DNA of 64,000 nucleotides, from the NCBI RefSeq assembly GCF_013302895.1, contig NZ_VJOK01000001.1, positions 7,363,378 to 7,427,377 of the forward strand. The letters run 5' to 3'. The translations under genes and the position numbers were made by a program. Under the pieces are notes generated by a model, which was given only the letters and a program-made list of their open reading frames with translations, ran no database searches and had not been told where the DNA came from. Positions 16,091-24,383 of the stretch are shown here, piece after piece. The stretch comes from Streptomyces albus subsp. chlorinus (GTDB lineage: Bacteria > Actinomycetota > Actinomycetes > Streptomycetales > Streptomycetaceae). Numbering within the stretch: the stretch's first letter is position 1; every line of letters starts with the position of its first letter.

Positions 16091-17778
16091 TGGGGTTCAC
16101 CGACACCCTCGGAAGCATCGTCGACGGTGGGAAGTCGCTCGCCAACGAAGGTCTCGGCGCTCTCGAAGAGGGGTGGGAGAAGGGCAAGCGCGGCGTCGGC
16201 GAGTTCGTCGACTGGGGGACGAACCAGACCGGGCGCGCCCTGGACGCGGTCGGCGCGGAGGGCGCGGCCGACGCGGTGGAGGACTGGGGCGACGACACGG
16301 CCGCGTCGCTGGGCGCGTCGGTCGACGAGCAGCAGCTCGGGCAGACCGAGGAGGCGAACGAGCTGGTGCACGGCTCGCCCTCCGACATCCGCTCCTCGGC
16401 CAAGCATCTGCGGGACTTCCAGAAGGCGTTCGACCTGGTGGGCAAGGGCATGCGCAAGCTTGACTCCTCCCACTGGAAGGGCGAGGCCGCCAAGGCCTTC
16501 CGGGACAGCTTCCCCATGCACCCGGCGAAGTGGCTGCGCGCGAGCGACGCCTGCGAGACGGCCGCGGCGGCCCTCGAATCGTTCGCCGACACCGTCGCCT
16601 GGGCACAGCGGGAGGCCGAACGCGCGGTGAGGGAGTACAAGAAGGGAGAGGCGGCGTCGAAGAAGGCGCGGGACGAGGACCCGCCGCCCGGCAAGGACCC
16701 GGGCGACACCCACCGGGAGGCCGCCGAGGAGATCCTGGGACGGGCGCGCAGCCAGCGCAACGAGGCGGCACGCCTGGCAGCGAAGTCGGTGCGTGAGGCA
16801 CTCGTCCACGCCCCCAAGGAACCGCCTCCGCTGAGCAGGGCCACTGCCACCTACCTGGACGGCATGCAGGCGGGTGCCATCGAGCTGACCCACGTCGCGG
16901 GCGGGATCGTGAAAGGCGGCGCGGGCCTCGTCAACTTCGCCCGCGGTCTCAACCCACTCGACGTCTACAACCTGACGCACCCGGCCGCCTACGCGCAGAA
17001 CGTGAACACCACCCTCGCAGGTCTGGTCTCCACGGCTGCCCACCCGGAGCGCATCCCGCAGGCGCTGCTGGACAGTTTCAAGAAGGACCCCAGTGAGGGG
17101 GTGGGGCGCCTCATCCCGGAGCTGCTCGGCACCAAAGGGCTCGGCGCCGCTCGTACCGGGGTGCGGGTGGCCGCCAAGGAGGGGTCGGCGGCGGTCCGCT
17201 ACGGGGCTCCAGCGGGCGCGGAGGGCGCCGAGGCCGCCGCGCGTACCGGAGCGAGGGAGGCCTCGGGGGCGGGCCGGGACTGGAGCGGCCTGGCGCGGTC
17301 CACGGAACGCGTCCAGGAGCGGGCCATCCACTACGATGCGGTGGATCCGGCCAAGGCGCAGGAATTCCTGGACGACCAGTTCCCGTGGATGCGGGACCTG
17401 AACAACCGCTGGGAGCCGGGTTACACCCACAACTGCCCCAACAACGTGGTCACGGTCGACCGGCGGCTGGACGGCCACGAGGTGTCCGCGGCCCCGCTGC
17501 ACGGAGGAGGCGACATGCCCAACTCCGCGTTGCGCAGCGGGCACCCGGACGGCTTCAAGTACTACATGAACAGCTATGACGACATCATCCGGGACATGGA
17601 GCAGCGCGGGCCCGAGGCGCGCGGTGCCGTGAGCATCCGCCGCGAGGACGGCACCGGCCACTTGTTCAATGTCATCAACACGCCGCACGGTGTGACCTTC
17701 CTCGACGGCCAGACCGGCACGCTCGCCAGACTCGAACAGGACGTGATACGCCTCGGATACATGCCCTACAGAAGTTGA
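16090..17778 (+). CDS. Type VII-secreted polymorphic toxin with C-terminal Tox-PL (papain-fold) domain
   Basis: The product has 562 residues. Residues 1-210 form a T7SS-type leader with a WXG motif (HWKGEAAKAF, Trp129/Gly131) and charged helices. A middle region follows with Gly/Ala-rich and hydrophobic stretches. The C-terminal ~130 residues form a Tox-PL/papain-fold toxin domain. Cys449 in THNCPNNVVTVDRRL, His524 in GTGHLFNVIN and Asp539 in FLDGQTG make the expected catalytic triad. Such domains act as peptidases or protein-glutamine deamidases in target cells. No stop or frameshift interrupts it, and two putative immunity genes follow directly. Secretion by a type VII system is inferred; none is coded in the window. 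Confidence 0.82.
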   Translation: MGFTDTLGSIVDGGKSLANEGLGALEEGWEKGKRGVGEFVDWGTNQTGRALDAVGAEGAADAVEDWGDDTAASLGASVDEQQLGQTEEANELVHGSPSDIRSSAKHLRDFQKAFDLVGKGMRKLDSSHWKGEAAKAFRDSFPMHPAKWLRASDACETAAAALESFADTVAWAQREAERAVREYKKGEAASKKARDEDPPPGKDPGDTHREAAEEILGRARSQRNEAARLAAKSVREALVHAPKEPPPLSRATATYLDGMQAGAIELTHVAGGIVKGGAGLVNFARGLNPLDVYNLTHPAAYAQNVNTTLAGLVSTAAHPERIPQALLDSFKKDPSEGVGRLIPELLGTKGLGAARTGVRVAAKEGSAAVRYGAPAGAEGAEAAARTGAREASGAGRDWSGLARSTERVQERAIHYDAVDPAKAQEFLDDQFPWMRDLNNRWEPGYTHNCPNNVVTVDRRLDGHEVSAAPLHGGGDMPNSALRSGHPDGFKYYMNSYDDIIRDMEQRGPEARGAVSIRREDGTGHLFNVINTPHGVTFLDGQTGTLARLEQDVIRLGYMPYRS

Positions 17779-17844
17779 CCCGGCCCCTGCCCCTGGGGCC
17801 CCGGCCCCGCCCGTCGACCTGTTCGCCCCACCACCCGGAAGCAC

Positions 17845-18144
17845 ATGATGATCTCCCACGACGACGCTCTCGAGGCCGCTCGCGCCTTTCTTCGCACCTC
17901 GCCGTACGGGGACCGGTTCACGCTGGTCCTGCAACCGGAACTCTCGCGCGAGTACGAGAGGGCCTGGGCGATCCGGTTCGACTCCCGGGAACACCTGGAA
18001 ACGGGGGATGAGACGCAGGCTCCGTTCGTCCGCGTCGTCATCGTGCCCAAGGACGGTGCCGCGGCCCACCTGCCGCCGACACATCTGCCGGTGGCCGAGT
18101 ACGTGCAAAACCTCGACCCCGCACAGCCACCGGCCGGTGCCTGA
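17845..18144 (+). CDS. YrhB-domain (Imm35-like) immunity protein
   Basis: The product is 99 residues. The pattern ALEAARAFLRTS, AWAIRFDSREH and VRVVIVPKDG matches the YrhB/Imm35 fold: an N-terminal helix, then strands ending in a P-x-D-G turn. These proteins are described as immunity partners of papain-fold polymorphic toxins. The gene sits 66 bp after the toxin and in the same direction, so it most likely neutralises it. Two adjacent ATGs (17845, 17848) are possible starts. Confidence 0.7.
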   Translation: MMISHDDALEAARAFLRTSPYGDRFTLVLQPELSREYERAWAIRFDSREHLETGDETQAPFVRVVIVPKDGAAAHLPPTHLPVAEYVQNLDPAQPPAGA

Positions 18145-18165
18145 CGGACGGGCCAGGGCAGACAC

Positions 18166-19482
18166 GTGGACCAGGACAACGCACGACGGGCCGCTCTCGA
18201 CTGGCTGAGCGCCACCTACGGGGGCCTGGTCGAGCTGCGGACCGACGAACCGGTCGCCGAGGACGAGGCGAGCCGGCTCTTCGCCTGCCGGGCGGTGCCG
18301 CAGCCCGGCTATCCCGGCAGGCCGATGCTGGCCGCCTCGGTCGTCGTGCCCAAGGACGGTGGCAGCCCCTTCCACCCCGCCTCGCACGACCTGTGGGGCG
18401 ACCTGGCCGAGTTCGCCCGTACGCGTGAGCCGCGTCCGGCCGAGGAGCAGGCGCGCCGGCTCAACGCACGGGGCTGCGTCGTCGCTGTGGAGTGCGGCCT
18501 CGCCGGCACGCCGGCACTCCCGCTGCCCTGGTCGCCCGCTCATGAGGCGCCGGGCTGGTGGGACCTGCTGCTTCGCCGGTACTTCCCCGGCGCCGACCGG
18601 TCGACATGCGGCGACTGGGACGAGGTCATCCGCGCGACGCAGGAGTCGGGACCGGGCACCCGGGGCGTGGTGTGGATCCGGCGGCAGGCAGCGGGGGTGG
18701 AGGTCTCCGGACACCTCGTGCACGTCCACAACAACGACGGGAAGGTCGTCTTCCTCGACGGCATGACCGGCGGACTCGCACAGCTGGAAACGGCGGGCGT
18801 CCGGTTTCTGAAGTACGCCCGCCGGCAACCTGCGCCCGACACCCCTCCCGCCCCTCCCGTTCCCCCCTGGCGGCGCCCCGCCGACAGCTTCACCACCGCT
18901 GTGGTCAAGGCCGAGACGTGGCTGGCGCACACCTACCGGGAACCGGTCGAACTCCTCGAACCGTCCCCCGAAGACGAACGGCGGCGCGGCTGGCTGTTCG
19001 CCTGCAACACCACGGCGTTCCTGGACGGCGGCGACTGGGAACGGGGCATGCTCGACGCCGCGCTCGTCGTGCCGAAGGACGGATCGCCTCCGTTCGGCCT
19101 GCCGAACGCGAACCCGTGGTCGTGGTTCGAGTCCTGGGACCGGGGTGCCGACCCGGGTGAGGGCGGCCTGGTGATGCCCCCGAAGCCGGCCACAGCGGCA
19201 TGGCTACCGTCCACACTGGAGCAGCTCGGCGGACTGCGTTCGGTCTCCGCGCACACCGATCTGGCAGCTGTGCTGGACGAGCTGGCCGCCTTGCCGCCCG
19301 GCGCCCGCGCACTCGTCTGGGTACGCCGCCTGGACGGGCGGGGCCGGGAGAGCGTGGGGCTGCTGCTGAACGCCCTCCGCACGCCGGAGGGCCGCACGGC
19401 TCTTGTCGACAGCTCATCGGAACCGGTGACCGATCTGAACGCCTTGGACGCCTGCGGTTTCCGCCTGCTGCGATACCGCTGA
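18166..19482 (+). CDS. Duplicated YrhB + degenerate Tox-PL protein, probable decoy-type immunity
   Basis: The product has 438 residues in two repeated halves. Each half begins with a YrhB/Imm35-like segment (ARRAALDWLSATYGG...VVVPKDGG; KAETWLAHTYREP...LVVPKDGS). It then continues into a piece that resembles the catalytic C-terminal half of the neighbouring toxin. In the first half GPGTRGVVWIRR..SGHLVHVH..VVFLDGMTG keeps His183 and Asp198, but the Cys-bearing segment is absent. The second half (GARALVWVRRLDG) has also lost the His. It thus looks like a catalytically dead toxin mimic fused to immunity domains. The start is the GTG at 18166, 21 bp after the previous gene. Confidence 0.7.
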   Translation: MDQDNARRAALDWLSATYGGLVELRTDEPVAEDEASRLFACRAVPQPGYPGRPMLAASVVVPKDGGSPFHPASHDLWGDLAEFARTREPRPAEEQARRLNARGCVVAVECGLAGTPALPLPWSPAHEAPGWWDLLLRRYFPGADRSTCGDWDEVIRATQESGPGTRGVVWIRRQAAGVEVSGHLVHVHNNDGKVVFLDGMTGGLAQLETAGVRFLKYARRQPAPDTPPAPPVPPWRRPADSFTTAVVKAETWLAHTYREPVELLEPSPEDERRRGWLFACNTTAFLDGGDWERGMLDAALVVPKDGSPPFGLPNANPWSWFESWDRGADPGEGGLVMPPKPATAAWLPSTLEQLGGLRSVSAHTDLAAVLDELAALPPGARALVWVRRLDGRGRESVGLLLNALRTPEGRTALVDSSSEPVTDLNALDACGFRLLRYR

Positions 19483-19664
19483 CCCGCTCTGACGGGATGA
19501 CTCAGCCCGGTGTGCTCAGTCGATGCGGAACTCCTTGCCCCTCGATGTCCAGGGGGTTCCGCCGCCATTCCGTAGAGCGCGGGGTCACGCTGGACAGCAA
19601 GTGATCGACCCTGCACCCCGCGAAAGTACTCCCCTCCTGTCGAACGCCATTTGTCGGGAAATCC

Positions 19665-20057
19665 TCAGTGGGCGTCTCGGACGTCTCGCGCGGCCGGCCC
19701 GGGTACGGCGTCGAGCGCGTCGAGTACCGCGCCGCCGTTCGCCCTCGCCCACTCGGTCAGCGTGCGGATCGGATCGATCAGAGTCTCCCCGAGCGGGGTC
19801 AGCTCGTACTCGACGCGGGGCGGGGCCTCGGCGTAGGCGTGGCGGCGGACGAGTCCGTGCGCCTCGAGGCGGCGGAGTGTCTGGGTGAGCATCTTGCGGG
19901 AGATGCCGCCGATCAACTCGGTCAGCTCACCATGGCGCACCGGGCCCTTGCTGAGGCCCGCGAGCACGACCACCGTCCACTTGTCGGCGATCAGCTCGAC
20001 GGCCAGACGCGCCGGGCAGTCGGCGAGAAAGGAATCACCAGGGCCGGAACCGCTCAT
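19665..20057 (-). CDS. HxlR-family transcriptional regulator
   Basis: The product is 130 residues, a winged helix of the MarR/HxlR superfamily. Family signatures are CPARLAVELIADKWTVVVL near the start, RHGELTELIGGISRKMLTQT (recognition helix) and PPRVEYELTPLGETL (wing). The Cys at the N-terminus is the residue used for redox or aldehyde sensing in HypR/QorR-type members. ATG 20057 is taken; a TTG three codons upstream is less likely. It is divergent from an NADPH:quinone-type oxidoreductase, the classical target arrangement. Confidence 0.92.
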   Translation of the reverse strand: MSGSGPGDSFLADCPARLAVELIADKWTVVVLAGLSKGPVRHGELTELIGGISRKMLTQTLRRLEAHGLVRRHAYAEAPPRVEYELTPLGETLIDPIRTLTEWARANGGAVLDALDAVPGPAARDVRDAH

Positions 20058-20152
20058 GGCGCCCAAGGTACCCGCGCCGAAGGCACCTGCTGGTTCCTGT
20101 CGGAAACATAGCCTGGGCTCTCCCCACCCCCGAAAGGAAAGCCAGGAGAGAC
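20058..20152. promoter_or_regulatory. Divergent HxlR / oxidoreductase control region
   Basis: A 95-bp gap between divergent starts contains GGTACC (20067) and GGCACC/GGTTCC-like half sites spaced over about 25 bp, as in operators of HxlR proteins. No perfect dyad was found, so the site is only suggested. Confidence 0.35.
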
Positions 20153-21082
20153 ATGCGAGTCATCACCCAGCAGACGCTCGGGGGCCCCGAGGTGCTCACC
20201 ATCGTGGACGCGCCCGAGCCCCGGCCCCTTCCCACCGAGGTTCTCGTCCGTGTCAGGGCGATAGGGCTGAACCCGCTGGAGGCGCGCCTGCGTGCCGGTG
20301 AGTTCCCGCTGCTCGGCCGGCCGCCTTTCGTCCTGGGCTGGGACATCAGCGGTGTGGTCGAGGGAGTGCCGGGAACGTGGCGGTTCAGGCCCGGCGACGA
20401 GGTGTTCGGGATGCCGCTGTTCCCGCGGGCGGCGAGCGCGTACGCCGAGGTCGTGGCGGCGCCGGCGTTGCATCTGGCACGCAAACCGGCGTCACTGTCG
20501 CACGTCGAGGCGTCGGCGCTGCCGGTCGTCGGGCTGACGGCGTGGCAGGGCCTCGTCGACCTCGGCGCCGTGACCGAGGGCGATCGGGTCCTGGTCCACG
20601 GCGGTGGTGGCGGGGTCGGCCATGTCGCGATCCAGCTCGCGAAGGCACTCGGTGCGCACGTGACCGCGACCGCAGGCGGGAGCAAACGGAAGTTCGTCGA
20701 GGGGCTCGGCGCCGACGAGGTGATCGACTACACGGCGGTCGACTTCACCGAGGTGGTCCGCGACATCGACGTCGTGCTCGACACGATCGGCGGCGACACC
20801 GCGGAGCGGTCGCTCGGAGTGCTCCGCCCAGGCGGTCACCTGGTGACAGCGGTCGCCGAGGAGGACGCGGAACTCGCCGCCCGGTACGAGGCGGCAAGCA
20901 TGCGCTTCAGCGGCATCGCGGTCGACCCGGATCCGGTCGCCCTGCGAGGTCTCGTCGAACTCGTCGAACGGGGCAGGCTCCGGGTCCATGTGCGGGAAAC
21001 GTTCCCGTTCGACCGCGTCGCCGACGCGCACCGGCTGCTCGACGGCGGTCACCTCCAGGGCAAGCTCGTCCTCACCGTCTGA
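20153..21082 (+). CDS. NADP-dependent medium-chain oxidoreductase (quinone reductase type)
   Basis: The product has 309 residues. It lacks the zinc-binding Cys residues of alcohol dehydrogenases and carries the quinone-reductase fold: a GroES-like N-terminus (LVRVRAIGLNPLEARLRAG), GLTAWQGLVDL and the NADPH Rossmann motif VHGGGGGVGHVAIQLAKALG. It ends with HLQGKLVLTV as in the family. The ATG at 20153 follows CAGGAGAG. Regulation by the divergent HxlR protein is expected, typically in response to electrophiles or quinones. Confidence 0.9.
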   Translation: MRVITQQTLGGPEVLTIVDAPEPRPLPTEVLVRVRAIGLNPLEARLRAGEFPLLGRPPFVLGWDISGVVEGVPGTWRFRPGDEVFGMPLFPRAASAYAEVVAAPALHLARKPASLSHVEASALPVVGLTAWQGLVDLGAVTEGDRVLVHGGGGGVGHVAIQLAKALGAHVTATAGGSKRKFVEGLGADEVIDYTAVDFTEVVRDIDVVLDTIGGDTAERSLGVLRPGGHLVTAVAEEDAELAARYEAASMRFSGIAVDPDPVALRGLVELVERGRLRVHVRETFPFDRVADAHRLLDGGHLQGKLVLTV

Positions 21083-21300
21083 TCCCGTCGTGGGGCACCG
21101 CTCCCGGGGCGGCCCCACCCAGTACCCCGCCGGCTCCATGTCATGTTGATCGCATGCCCGGAATCGATGTATCCCGCACACCGGAAGGTGTTTGCCATCG
21201 GGACGTCGCAGCATGGTCCGGTCCGGTCGCTCCTCGTCCCTGGGCCTTCTCGGTGCGAGACGATGGGGCAGCTCTTCGCCGGGCTGTGTGGTCCCGGGGT

Positions 21301-21873
21301 TCAGTTCCTCTCGTGTGGTCGAGCACCGAATCGCTCCGCTGCTGCGGCGGTCAGGGCCGCCGGGAGGCCGTTCAGCCGCAGGCGGGTGGCGCCGCGCAGG
21401 TGGGGGAGATCGTCTTCCGGCTCCGCGGACAGGGTCAGGAAGGCCGCTTGCTCGGTCCACCGCAGGTGGGTGCCGTCGGGCTCCGGCTGGAGTTCGACGG
21501 TCACCAGCGAGGTCCAGCGGGGGATGGCGTCCACGGTGGAGGTGTACGCGTAGAGGAGCCTCCGGCCCGGCGTGATGGCGAAGTAGTGGGAGGTGTAGGT
21601 GAGTTGTTCCGGCTGCGCACCCGGGGTCGTGAAGACGCTCGATACCGTCTCGCCGCGGCCCACCGCGAAGTCATGGTGGTAGGACAGCAGGCGGCCCGGC
21701 AGCTTGAACCACCGGCGCCGGACTGCTGTGTCGGCGAAAGCCTCGAAAACCCTGTCCGGGGGAGCTGTGAGTCGGGCTTCGACGGTGAAGGTGTCGTGCC
21801 GCACCGTCGGCACCGCAGCGCTGACGGCGCCGTCTGCGGTGGGGTCCGGGGCAGCGGCTTCTGCGGCAGCCAT
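21301..21873 (-). CDS. SRPBCC (AHSA1-type) domain protein
   Basis: The product is 190 residues. After a ~25-residue Ala/Pro-rich lead, FTVEARLTAPPDRVFEAFAD and AVRRRWFKLPG are the N-terminal signature of AHSA1/START-like SRPBCC proteins. The C-terminal helix motif is LTLSAEPEDDLPHLRGATRL. The fold binds hydrophobic ligands; no enzyme activity can be assigned. It is divergent from an HxlR regulator, and such pairs are common in Streptomyces. Confidence 0.8.
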   Translation of the reverse strand: MAAAEAAAPDPTADGAVSAAVPTVRHDTFTVEARLTAPPDRVFEAFADTAVRRRWFKLPGRLLSYHHDFAVGRGETVSSVFTTPGAQPEQLTYTSHYFAITPGRRLLYAYTSTVDAIPRWTSLVTVELQPEPDGTHLRWTEQAAFLTLSAEPEDDLPHLRGATRLRLNGLPAALTAAAAERFGARPHERN

Positions 21874-21921
21874 GTTTCACCTCACGTGGCACTGTGGCGG
21901 ATCAGGGCGGGGCGCCCCTTG

Positions 21922-21940
21922 GTTACCATCCGTATGTAAC
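21922..21940. promoter_or_regulatory. Candidate HxlR operator
   Basis: GTTAC and GTAAC form a perfect inverted repeat with a 9-base centre, inside the 143-bp gap between the divergent SRPBCC and HxlR genes. Spacing and position suit the binding site of a dimeric winged-helix protein. It overlaps the likely promoter of the SRPBCC gene, 49 bp upstream of its start. Confidence 0.5.
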
Positions 21941-22016
21941 GGGGGTGCGGCTGCTGCGATCAAGGTCTCGGCCACGCGCACTTTGAAGTCAGCTACGCAC
22001 GAGAGGGGAACAGACC

Positions 22017-22421
22017 ATGGATTCCGCGCTGCGTTCCCAGTTGACGGCCGCCGGGGTTGCCGAGGAGTGCGTGGCGACCATCGAGCTCGTGCGCGATGTG
22101 CTCGCCCGGGTCGGGGACAAGTGGACCGTCCTGGTCATCACCGCACTCGCCGATGGTCCGCTGCGGTTCACGGCCCTGCACGAGCGGATCGCCGGGATTT
22201 CCCAGCGGATGCTGAGCCAGACGCTGCGCTCGCTCACGCGCGACGGTCTGGTCACGCGGACGGCCTACGCCGAAGTACCGCCTCGCGTCGAGTACGCGCT
22301 GACCCCGCTGGGCCGGTCGCTCAGCGGCACCGTCACGCATGTCGTGCACTGGGTCCAGGAGCACCAGTCCGAAATCGTCCGGAACCGCGAGGACTTCGAC
22401 GGGGGCGAGCCCGGACGGTGA
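22017..22421 (+). CDS. HxlR-family transcriptional regulator (second copy)
   Basis: The product is 134 residues, with GDKWTVLVITALADGPLRF, GISQRMLSQTLRSLTRDGLV and PPRVEYALTPLGRSL: the full HxlR winged-helix signature. It has a Cys at position 18 (EECVATIELV). It is transcribed away from the SRPBCC gene with a symmetric candidate operator between them, so it is probably autoregulated and controls that gene. It differs clearly from the HxlR gene at 19.7 kb and is not a recent duplicate. Confidence 0.92.
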   Translation: MDSALRSQLTAAGVAEECVATIELVRDVLARVGDKWTVLVITALADGPLRFTALHERIAGISQRMLSQTLRSLTRDGLVTRTAYAEVPPRVEYALTPLGRSLSGTVTHVVHWVQEHQSEIVRNREDFDGGEPGR

Positions 22422-22730
22422 CTCGCGGGCAGCCGCAACCGTCGCGAACTCCGTGACCCCCGAGGTCGCCCTTGGGCCGGCCCCTCAGAGGGGCGTGTGG
22501 TGTGCGAGTGCTGCCGCACACCGCGGCCTCGGTAACGGCTACTGTACGGATCTCTCGTACATTCGTACTTGCTCACGGGGAGATCGCATGCCTGGTTCGG
22601 TGTCAGACGCCGCCGGACCCAGCGCTTGGCATACCGCCGTACTCTGCCGCGACTTTGGTCAAACCTCGCCGGGGAACGGCCGAGCACCGTGCCGATCGCA
22701 GGTCGCGGTGAGGCGGGGTAGGTTGATCAG
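22422..22730. other. Intergenic region with GTAC repeats and an orphan ribosome-binding site
   Basis: The stretch is 309 bp. Around 22538-22567 CTGTACGG, CTCGTAC and TTCGTAC occur at about 11-13 bp spacing, resembling an HxlR-type operator. A strong ribosome site (GGGGAGATCGC) precedes an ATG at 22588, but the reading frame behind it matches nothing and runs into the FMN reductase gene. It may be the 5' end of a lost gene whose promoter survives. Confidence 0.35.
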
Positions 22731-23300
22731 ATGTCCGATCTGCCGGTGATTCTGCTGCTGTCGGGGAGCTTGCGAACCGGCTCCACCAACGACGCCGTTC
22801 TGCGTACGGCACAGGCCGTGGCGCCGGCCGCGAAGGTACGCGCCGTCATATACGGCGGTCTTGCGGAGCTGCCCCACTTCAACCCCGACGAGGACACCGA
22901 CCCCCTGCCCGCGCCCGTGGCCGGACTGCGCGGGGCGATCGATGCGGCGGCCGGGCTCCTCATCTGCTCGCCGGAGTACGCGGGCACGCTGCCCGGGTCG
23001 TTCAAGAACCTGCTCGACTGGACCGTCGGCGGAACCGAGATCTGCGACAAGCCCGTCGCCTGGATCAATGCGGCCGCTCCCGGCCGAGGGCATGGAGCCG
23101 AAGCTACGCTGCGGTCGGTACTGGCCTATACCGGCGCGGACGTCGTGGAGCCGGCCTGTGTGAAGCTCCAGGTGGACCGGACGGCACTTGATGACGGCGG
23201 TCTCCTCACCGATCCGGAGGTCCGTCGGCGCATAGCGGAGGTGTTGGGTGTGTTGGCCGCCGCCGGAGTGCGGCGGGCAGTCGTGCCGGAGGGGGCATGA
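22731..23300 (+). CDS. NADPH-dependent FMN reductase family protein
   Basis: The product is 189 residues, a flavodoxin-like fold. The FMN phosphate loop is SGSLRTGSTN near the start, and SPEYAGTLPGSFKNLLDW is the signature of the NADPH-dependent FMN/azo/quinone reductase family. Enzymes of this family use NADPH to reduce FMN, quinones or azo compounds in the cytosol. It converges on the broken ArsR gene with a 9-bp gap, once the frameshift there is corrected. Confidence 0.9.
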   Translation: MSDLPVILLLSGSLRTGSTNDAVLRTAQAVAPAAKVRAVIYGGLAELPHFNPDEDTDPLPAPVAGLRGAIDAAAGLLICSPEYAGTLPGSFKNLLDWTVGGTEICDKPVAWINAAAPGRGHGAEATLRSVLAYTGADVVEPACVKLQVDRTALDDGGLLTDPEVRRRIAEVLGVLAAAGVRRAVVPEGA

Positions 23301-23309
23301 CCTGGGTGG

Positions 23310-23620
23310 TCAGGGGGCGCCCGACGTCCCCCGCCGTTCGCCGGCTTCCTGGAGTACGACCGCGAGGAGCCGGGAAAGCGTGCTTCCAAGTCGTCACCGC
23401 GCAGAGTGAGGTAGTTCCTGCGGCCCGAGTGGCGCAGGAAGATCACGCCACTCTCTCTCAGTACTCGCCAGTGGTGCGCGAGGGTGGACTTGGGCGTCCC
23501 GGCCTCGATCTCCCCGCAGTACTTCCCCTCACCTGAGGCCAGCGCGCGGACGATCTTCATCCGGACCGGGTGCCCGAGTGCAGCGGGAACGTCCTCCAAC
23601 TGGAATTGCGTGGATGTCAC
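23310..23620 (-). pseudogene. ArsR-family regulator with a one-base frameshift
   Basis: The first ~82 residues form an intact ArsR winged helix (VPAALGHPVRMKIVRALASG, KSTLAHHWRVLRESGVI, GRRNYLTLRGDDLEARFPG). At about 23370 the frame breaks. Adding one base restores LLAVVLQEAGERRGTSGAP and a stop at 23310, the expected C-terminus of the family at 103 residues. Without correction the frame runs 60 codons into the convergent FMN reductase gene with low-complexity sequence. It is either a real recent mutation or a sequencing error in a C/G-rich run. The start is GTG at 23620. Confidence 0.7.
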
Positions 23621-24383
23621 TGGTATGCGGGGGTCGTCCGAACTTCCCGGCCGATGACGACACGTTCAATATCTTCGACGGGGTCCCTGGCGCTGTGGAG
23701 AGCGGATGGCCGTTTCCCGTTCGGCGGCCGGCAAACCTGGCGGCCAAGAGCTGGGTAGTCAGCTCCGGCGGTGCCGAAAAGGGGCTCCACCAGGCCGCCC
23801 GGTATCTCGCGGGGCAGCTCACCGGTACTGGGCGCGGCCCTCCCCACCCGCTCGCTCTTCGTACTCGAGGGCTCCTACGACGTCCAGGCTCCCTGGATCA
23901 GCTCCGCGCGCCCCCGCCTCGCGGCTGCGCTGGCGCCTTGCGCGTTCCGCTTGAGTGCCCCCCACCGGTGACGAGGCCGTGTGCCCGGCCATGCGGACCC
24001 CTCCCGTCGGCCGCAGCGCCGGACATCCGTCCGCCGCCGTAGTCGTGACGGTCCTTTCCCGCCATCTATGGAGCCAGCCCGGCCCGCGCCGACCGGCCGT
24101 CCGCCGCCGCTGGATTCCCCGTCAGCGGCGGAGTTGCGGCGGCGTCGCGGCAGCCCCCTCTCGCGTCGCGCCACCGGCCGTCGGGCCTGGTGGGAGATGT
24201 CCGAATCCGTTCCTCGGGCCTGGTGTGCGAGGCCCGACCGCGAGCGGACCGGGTCGAAAATGGGAGCTTCCACATCACGCTGAGCGGGGTGCAAGCTGCC
24301 GGTGCCCCGTCTACCGCAGGTCACGACGGTGTCGCTGAGGGCAGTGCACCTTGTGACCGCTTCGACGAGGGGGAAGGGAAGCA
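23621..24383. other. 763 bp without a recognised gene
   Basis: Several short frames are open because of high GC, but none has a ribosome site with a recognisable domain. The last part (24250-24383) is the promoter and leader of the response-regulator gene. The rest may be degraded coding DNA; I could not assign it. Confidence 0.4.

Noticed and set aside
18166..19482. Second active toxin
   Set aside because: It has part of the toxin fold but lacks the Cys segment in both copies and the His in the second, and it begins with immunity-type YrhB segments.
23126..23309. C-terminal extension of the ArsR frame over the FMN reductase
   Set aside because: Low-complexity Ser/Thr/Arg sequence antisense to a solid gene; explained by a one-base frameshift.
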